Source: Rariglobus hedericola
GTDB lineage: Bacteria; Verrucomicrobiota; Verrucomicrobiia; Opitutales; Opitutaceae
Reading direction: 5' to 3'
NCBI RefSeq assembly: GCF_007559335.1
Contig: NZ_VMBG01000001.1
Location: forward strand, 558,001-622,000
Length of the DNA stretch: 64,000 bases
Notes under the pieces: model-generated
Databases searched by the model: none
The model's input: the letters and a program-made list of their open reading frames with translations, nothing else
Told to the model about the DNA's origin: nothing
Shown here: piece by piece, positions 59,599 through 64,000 of the stretch
Position numbering within the stretch: position 1 is the first letter of the stretch
How the letters are laid out: every line of letters begins with the position of its first letter
Translations under genes and position numbers: made by a program

Positions 59599-59673
59599 TG
59601 GTGGGTCGACCGGGATTCGAACCCGGAACCAACAACTTAAAAGGATGCTGCTCTACCATTGAGCTATCGACCC
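59599..59673 (-). tRNA. tRNA-Lys (anticodon TTT)
   Basis: On the minus strand: acceptor GGGTCGA/TCGACCC, D arm GCTC/GAGC, anticodon loop CTTTTAA with anticodon TTT, T arm CCGGG/CCCGG with TTCGAAT loop, CCA encoded at 59601-59599. The anticodon stem GCATC/GTTGT has one T-T mismatch and one G-T pair. Confidence 0.9.
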
Positions 59674-59893
59674 CCAGACCAGAAGAGGGTCTGAATTGGT
59701 TTCCGCCGTCGGGTTTGGCAAGCGTTTTTTCCTTCGAAAAGTCTTTGCCGTTTGACACTTTCAACACGGAGGCAACGTCTGGTTGCCTGCACGCCTCGCA
59801 CTTGCGACCCAGCCGGCCCCATCGCCCTGCCAACCTTCACGGATAAATTTGGGAACAATCCAAAACTATACGAATCACACTTCCTCTGAACGT

Positions 59894-60496
59894 ATGTCTA
59901 CGAAAGCACAGGAAGTAGCCTTGGATCGCCTCCTTGTTGATCGTTTTAAAGGCGGCGATGAAGCCGCGTTTAACGAAATGGTGAGCCGTTACTGGGACCG
60001 TATCTATGGTATGGTTCATCAGTTGCTGCGCAATCAACAGGACGCCGAGGAAGTGACTCAGGACGCGTTCATCCGCGCGCATCGTGGTCTCGTGAATTTC
60101 CGGGGAGATTCCGCGTTTTCGACGTGGCTTTACCAGATCGCCACCAATCTCGCCCGCAATCGCTACTGGTATTGGTGGCGCCGCAAGCGGGATAAGACGG
60201 TTTCGTTCGATCAACCAGTAAGTGCCGACAACGACACGCCGCTTTCCGAGGTGTTCGCCACCGAAATGGCCACGCCCGGCGATATCACCGTCACACAGGA
60301 ACTCGTCGACCACATCGCGGTCGGCATGGAAAAGATCAGTGCTAAACACCGCGAAATTTTGATTTTGAGAAACGTTAAAAACATGGCCTACGAAGAAATC
60401 GCCGAGGTGCTCTCGATTTCGGTCGGCACGGTGAAAAGCCGTATTGCCCGCGCCCGCGAAAGCCTTCGCTCTGCAATCGGGGAGGAATTCCAATGA
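59894..60496 (+). CDS. ECF-family RNA polymerase sigma factor
   Basis: 200 residues from the ATG at 59894. Region 2: DAEEVTQDAFIRAHRGL near residue 50 with YQIATNLARNRYWYWWRRKR. Region 4: ILRNVKNMAYEEIAEVLSISVGTVKSRIARARESLR near 157. Next gene is a candidate membrane anti-sigma factor, overlapping by four bases, so the pair likely forms a stress-response switch. A GGAAC box at 59852-59856 could be an autoregulated -35, but the -10 is not clear. Confidence 0.92.
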   Translation: MSTKAQEVALDRLLVDRFKGGDEAAFNEMVSRYWDRIYGMVHQLLRNQQDAEEVTQDAFIRAHRGLVNFRGDSAFSTWLYQIATNLARNRYWYWWRRKRDKTVSFDQPVSADNDTPLSEVFATEMATPGDITVTQELVDHIAVGMEKISAKHREILILRNVKNMAYEEIAEVLSISVGTVKSRIARARESLRSAIGEEFQ

Positions 60497-61245
60497 ACGA
60501 CCGCCGGTTCATCGAACTGCTCAATCTCTACGTCGATCATCAGATCGATCCATCGGAGGCGGCTGAACTCGAAGCAGAGGTGCTGCGCAATCCCTCGCGC
60601 CGTCGGGCTTATGATCAATATTGCCGCCTGCAACGCGGGTGTTCGCTACTCGGTGCGCATGCGCGCTCCGCCGCTCCGGCCTCTCAAGGCTTTGCTCGTT
60701 CGGTGCGCGATGCCGAGCGCAAGATCGCCGCGCCGCGTCGGGCGGTTCCGATCTGGCGCACGGCGTATTCAGGGGCTTTTGCCACGGCGGCGATGGCCGC
60801 TTGCGTGGTCGTGATTGTGGTGGTGAACCGCCAGTCCTCCGCACCCGATGCACTCGCTTCGGAACAGGTGTTAACCGCCACGTCCAATCAGGAGCCGGTG
60901 GCAGCAACCGTGGCTCCGGTTGTAGTCGCTTCGAACCAAGCGCCGTCCGTCCCGGCAATGAGTGCCACGGGGCCGTCCGCGTTTGAGTTTCAACCGGTCA
61001 TGACTGCCGCCGCACTCACCGTGGCGCGCACGCCACGTGAGGCAGAAATCGCTTCCAATGATCGCGACGCCCTAGAGTGGATGCAGCGCGTTGATGCATT
61101 GCAGTTGTCGCGAGTGGTGGTCGATGAGCAGGCTTTTGAAGCGCGCCCGACGCTTCAGCCCGACAACCGCGTGTTCCGTAGCCGTCACTCACTCCAAGGC
61201 AACAACAGCGCCGCCGAATTCACGGCGTTTCAGTTCCAACGCTAA
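60493..61245 (+). CDS. Candidate membrane anti-sigma factor
   Basis: 250 residues. The N-terminal cytoplasmic region LLNLYVDHQIDPSEAAELEAEVLRN resembles the anti-sigma zinc-finger (ZAS) helix bundle, but the HxxxCxxC ligand set is not present (only His16 and a lone Cys in DQYC). One membrane helix lies at about 93-112. A Ser/Ala/Val-rich periplasmic linker and a tail without a clear domain follow. Position after an ECF sigma gene with an ATGA overlap supports the call. Confidence 0.75.
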   Translation: MNDRRFIELLNLYVDHQIDPSEAAELEAEVLRNPSRRRAYDQYCRLQRGCSLLGAHARSAAPASQGFARSVRDAERKIAAPRRAVPIWRTAYSGAFATAAMAACVVVIVVVNRQSSAPDALASEQVLTATSNQEPVAATVAPVVVASNQAPSVPAMSATGPSAFEFQPVMTAAALTVARTPREAEIASNDRDALEWMQRVDALQLSRVVVDEQAFEARPTLQPDNRVFRSRHSLQGNNSAAEFTAFQFQR

Positions 61246-61278
61246 GCGATTTTTCGCATTTCCCGCCCGTGTGCGGAT

Positions 61279-61312
61279 CGAAGCCCTCGGTTAAGAGCCG
61301 AGGGCTTTTTTA
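61279..61312. terminator. Bidirectional terminator between anti-sigma and ruvA
   Basis: AAGCCCTCGG (61281-61290) pairs with CCGAGGGCTT (61298-61307), then T-run. The ruvA stop codon (61293-61291, minus) overlaps the hairpin. Confidence 0.9.
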
Positions 61313-61908
61313 ATGAGCTGCTCCGTCGTGGCCTTGGGGCCGATGGCAAGTATGGCGCGGCGGATTGCTTCGTCGGCATCGGCGGTTTTGTAGCCGAGTG
61401 CGTTGAGCGCAAGAATCGCGTCGCGCATTTTGTTATCCGCGGGCGCGGCGGAATCCTCACTGGAGATGCCACTGGCCGATAAGACGCTCTCGGCGGAGCC
61501 GGTGACGCCAACCTTGGAGCGGAGTTCGATCACGAGGCGTTCGGCGGTTTTTTTGCCGATACCGGGGCACTTCGAAAGCGTCGCCACGTCGCCGTTGGCG
61601 ATCGTGCTTTGGAGCAGCGGCAGTGACAGCTTGCTCATGATGGTGAGAGCCATCTTCGGACCCACGCCGGTGACGTGCTCGATCATGAGGCGGAAAAAAT
61701 CGCGCTCCGCCGGCGTGGCGAAACCGTAGAGCGTCTGTGCGTCCTCGCGATAAATCACGAGTGTGTGCAGCTTCACGGTGGAGCCGGTCTGTGGAAGTTT
61801 TTCCGCCGTGGTGACAGGAATGTTCACCTCGTAGCCAAGGCCGTTGAGCTCGATTATCGCATGCAGCGGAGTTGCCGCGGTGAGCAGGCCTTGGATGGAA
61901 GTGATCAT
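61291..61908 (-). CDS. ruvA: Holliday junction helicase subunit RuvA
   Basis: 205 residues. MITSIQGLLT start, HVTGVGPKMALTIMS near residue 78 and KCPGIGKKTAERLVIELRSKV near 113 are the helix-hairpin-helix DNA contacts; the C-terminal RuvB-binding domain (NALGYKTADADEAIRRAI) closes the protein. It forms the tetramer that holds the junction. No ruvB or ruvC in the window. It follows dapB by three bases, so it is probably read from the dap transcript. Confidence 0.95.
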   Translation of the reverse strand: MITSIQGLLTAATPLHAIIELNGLGYEVNIPVTTAEKLPQTGSTVKLHTLVIYREDAQTLYGFATPAERDFFRLMIEHVTGVGPKMALTIMSKLSLPLLQSTIANGDVATLSKCPGIGKKTAERLVIELRSKVGVTGSAESVLSASGISSEDSAAPADNKMRDAILALNALGYKTADADEAIRRAILAIGPKATTEQLIKKALGS

Positions 61909-61911
61909 CTA

Positions 61912-62643
61912 TTATTTCAGACCGAGCACGTCCTGCATGTCGTAAACGCCGGCGGGGCGACCGACCACCCATTGCGCGGCGCGAATCGCTCCGCGGGCGA
62001 AGATTCCGCGGTCGGACGCTTTGTGGGTGAGCTCGATGCGTTCGCCGAGCGCGGCAAACATCACGGTGTGATCACCGACGACGTCACCGCCGCGCAGCGC
62101 ATGGATACCGACCTCGGTCGAGGTGCGTTCGCCCGTGATGCCTTCGCGGCCGTGGCGCAGCGCGTCGGCGGTGAGCTTGCGTTCATCGAGGATGATTTCG
62201 AGAAGGCGTGCCGCGGTGCCGCTGGGGGCATCCTTTTTGAAACGGTGGTGCATCTCAATCACCTCGGCGTCGTAGTCGGAGCCGAGCACGGCCGAGGCGC
62301 GACGGGTGAGGGCGAAGAGCAAGTTGACGCCTACGGAGTAGTTGCCCGACCAGACGCAGGGGATTTTGGCGGCTTCGACGAGGAGGTGCTTTTTTTCGTC
62401 GGCGGAGTGACCGGTCGTGCCGATGACGAGCGCCTTGTTGTGCTGGGCGCAGAGGCTGATGACGTTGGCCGTGGCGGCGTGGAAGCTGAAGTCAATAACG
62501 GCGTCAGCCTGAGAGATGCCGGCGGCAAGATCGTCGCCTTGGTCAAGGGCGGCGACGACGGTGGCCCCGGCTTCTTTGGCGGCGGCAGTGATGGCCTGGC
62601 CCATACGGCCGCGGGCCCCGATGAGAGCAATGCGAAGGGACAT
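61912..62643 (-). CDS. dapB: 4-hydroxy-tetrahydrodipicolinate reductase
   Basis: 243 residues, normal for the family. The NAD(P)H-binding loop GARGRMGQAI is near residue 8, and the DFSFHAAT and GTTGHS segments near 70-100 and MHHRFKKDAPSGTA near 136 are diagnostic, including the substrate-binding KK/KDAPSGT motif. It reduces the DapA product toward lysine and diaminopimelate for peptidoglycan. Five bases after dapA. Confidence 0.96.
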   Translation of the reverse strand: MSLRIALIGARGRMGQAITAAAKEAGATVVAALDQGDDLAAGISQADAVIDFSFHAATANVISLCAQHNKALVIGTTGHSADEKKHLLVEAAKIPCVWSGNYSVGVNLLFALTRRASAVLGSDYDAEVIEMHHRFKKDAPSGTAARLLEIILDERKLTADALRHGREGITGERTSTEVGIHALRGGDVVGDHTVMFAALGERIELTHKASDRGIFARGAIRAAQWVVGRPAGVYDMQDVLGLK

Positions 62644-62648
62644 GGAAA

Positions 62649-63539
62649 TTACTTGCCGAGGGACTTGAGGACAGCGACGAGCGTTTGCTCGCTGGCCTTG
62701 GTGAGTTCGGAGAGCGGTTCGCGAACGAGCGCCTCGCGAATGATACCTGCGCGCACGAGCGCGTGTTTCACCGGAACAGGATTGGGCTCGATGAAGAGAG
62801 CCTTAAAAATTGGGTAGAGCTTGCGGTGGAGCTTCGTGGCCTTGGCGAGATCGCCGGCGAGTCCGGCGTTCACCAGTTGCACGACTTCCTTCGCGAACAG
62901 GTTGGATGCCACGCTGATCACGCCCTCGGCGCCGACGGCGATGAAGGGCAGGGTGAGGCTGTCGTCGCCGCTGAGCACGGTGATATCCTTGCCAAGCGCG
63001 GACTTCAGTTGGTCAACGCGATCGACGGAACCGCCGGCTTCCTTGATGTAGCGAACGTGGGGATACTTTGCGCGCAGGCGTTCGACGACCGGCACGCTGA
63101 TCTCGATACCACAGCGACCGGGAATCGAGTAGAGGATGACGGGCTTGTCGGTGGCCTCGGCCACGGACGAGAAATAACGAAACACGCCCTCCTGGGATGG
63201 CTTGTTGTAATAAGGCGCGACGACCAGCACGGCATCGGAACCTGCCTCGGTGGCCAGAGAAGTGAGTTCGACGGCTTCCTTGGTGGAATTGGAGCCGGTG
63301 CCGGCGATGACAGGAACACGACCGCGCGTCGTCTCAACCACGGCGCGGATGACGTCGAGATGTTCCTCGTGCGAAAGAGTAGGGGACTCGCCGGTTGTGC
63401 CGACGGGAACCAAGCCGTTGATGCCGGATTTGATCTGAAACTCCACGAGCTTGCGCAGATCGTCATAAGCGACGGACTGGTCTTTCTGAAAGGGAGTCAC
63501 CAGAGCGGTGATCGTGCCGGTAAGTGGGCGGAGTTTCAT
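62649..63539 (-). CDS. dapA: 4-hydroxy-tetrahydrodipicolinate synthase
   Basis: 296 residues from the ATG at 63539. TIM-barrel aldolase with GTTGESPTLSHEEH near residue 48, the tyrosine-bearing PYYNKPSQEG near 110, IPGRCG near 140 (Tyr precedes) and the Schiff-base lysine in RYIKEAGGS near 165. It condenses pyruvate and aspartate semialdehyde. First gene of the dapA-dapB-ruvA operon, divergent from pilT. Confidence 0.96.
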   Translation of the reverse strand: MKLRPLTGTITALVTPFQKDQSVAYDDLRKLVEFQIKSGINGLVPVGTTGESPTLSHEEHLDVIRAVVETTRGRVPVIAGTGSNSTKEAVELTSLATEAGSDAVLVVAPYYNKPSQEGVFRYFSSVAEATDKPVILYSIPGRCGIEISVPVVERLRAKYPHVRYIKEAGGSVDRVDQLKSALGKDITVLSGDDSLTLPFIAVGAEGVISVASNLFAKEVVQLVNAGLAGDLAKATKLHRKLYPIFKALFIEPNPVPVKHALVRAGIIREALVREPLSELTKASEQTLVAVLKSLGK

Positions 63540-63620
63540 GGAGGGATTTCTGAAGATACCTTGCACAGCACAGCACCCCACTTTACCAAATCCGCAACGT
63601 TTTTCATCTGCTCCAACTTC

Positions 63621-64000
63621 ATGTCGCAAACCACCGAAATCTTTAACGACTTGCTTAAACTGGCCGTGGAAAGCGGCGCCAGCGACATCGTTATCAAATC
63701 CAACAAGCCGGGCTATGTGCGTATGTCAGGCCGCTTGAAGCCCGTGGACATGGACCCGATCTCGGCCGATGAGGTGCGCGAGTTCGTGGATACACACGTC
63801 CCGCGCGTATTCAAAGCACGTTGGGAAGAGGAGGGGCAGGTCGACTTCGCCTATTCGGCGGAAGGCATCGGCCGTTTTCGCGTCAACGGCTTTCATCAAC
63901 GCGGCACGGCCAGCATCGTTTTACGTCACATCAAGAGCCGTGTGCCCACGTTCGCCAATCTCGGGCTCAATCCTGAGCCGCTCCTGAATCTCGCGAAATG
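63621..64000 (+). CDS. pilT: Twitching-motility ATPase PilT/PilU, N-terminal part (partial)
   Basis: The frame runs from ATG at 63621 to the window edge without a stop (126 codons). Start MSQTTEIFNDLLKLAVESGASDIVIKSNKPGYVRMSGRL is characteristic of PilT-type pilus retraction ATPases: the SGASD(I/L) motif and the PAS-like N-terminal domain with DFAYS, GRFRVN and QRG. The nucleotide-binding half lies outside, so PilT and PilU cannot be separated. Confidence 0.9.
   Translation, partial: MSQTTEIFNDLLKLAVESGASDIVIKSNKPGYVRMSGRLKPVDMDPISADEVREFVDTHVPRVFKARWEEEGQVDFAYSAEGIGRFRVNGFHQRGTASIVLRHIKSRVPTFANLGLNPEPLLNLAK

Overview
The window is a high-GC stretch of bacterial chromosome packed with housekeeping genes. 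It has no integrase, transposase, phage or CRISPR signature. Gene content, the large single-chain PurL and the many stop/start overlaps of the ATGA type suggest a Verrucomicrobia, most likely Opitutaceae. That placement is inference from gene style, not from a marker gene.

Layout. 1-3300: end of a trpD-like gene overlapping glmM, then a TPR protein. 3276-10550 (minus strand): a metal-uptake block. A manganese/iron-type ABC transporter (binding protein, outer-membrane protein, ATPase, two permeases) is followed by an orphan two-module iron(III)-type permease and a DMT exporter. Two DtxR/MntR-like palindromes lie before the first gene. 10550-18300: metG, menF, an oxidoreductase, a permuted methyltransferase-like protein, a membrane metallophosphoesterase and an orphan ParB-like protein. 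18306-23142: an ECF42-type sigma factor module (DGPF protein, sigma factor and MATE exporter on minus; DUF1428, DoxX and SRPBCC genes on plus). Three copies of one promoter-like motif lie in it. 23152-35118: purL, menD, an MFS protein, kup, menB and yqeY. 35269-39352: a photolyase cluster (phr, DUF2256, SRPBCC-epimerase fusion, FAD oxidoreductase). 39398-46023: cysK, an exported S26-peptidase-like protein, ndk, a 40-residue membrane protein, tRNA-Glu(CTC), glcDF and an inositol-monophosphatase-like gene. 46138-57287: a beta-CASP protein, apaG, purH, rnk-like, lipoproteins, HIT, M48, M20 and a Pal-like OmpA protein. 57375-64000: a two-domain CbiX-like protein, an orphan response regulator, a second S26-like lipoprotein, tRNA-Lys(TTT), a sigma/anti-sigma pair, dapA-dapB-ruvA, and the start of pilT.

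How they work together. Menaquinone genes menF, menD and menB are dispersed rather than clustered, as are the purine genes purL and purH. The lysine/peptidoglycan genes dapA and dapB form a tight operon with ruvA. The least expected features are the repeated ECF42 promoter motif, the outer-membrane protein inside the manganese-type operon with its paired operators, two paralogous exported Ser/His peptidase-like proteins, and a CbiX-like protein whose N-terminal half has lost its metal histidines.
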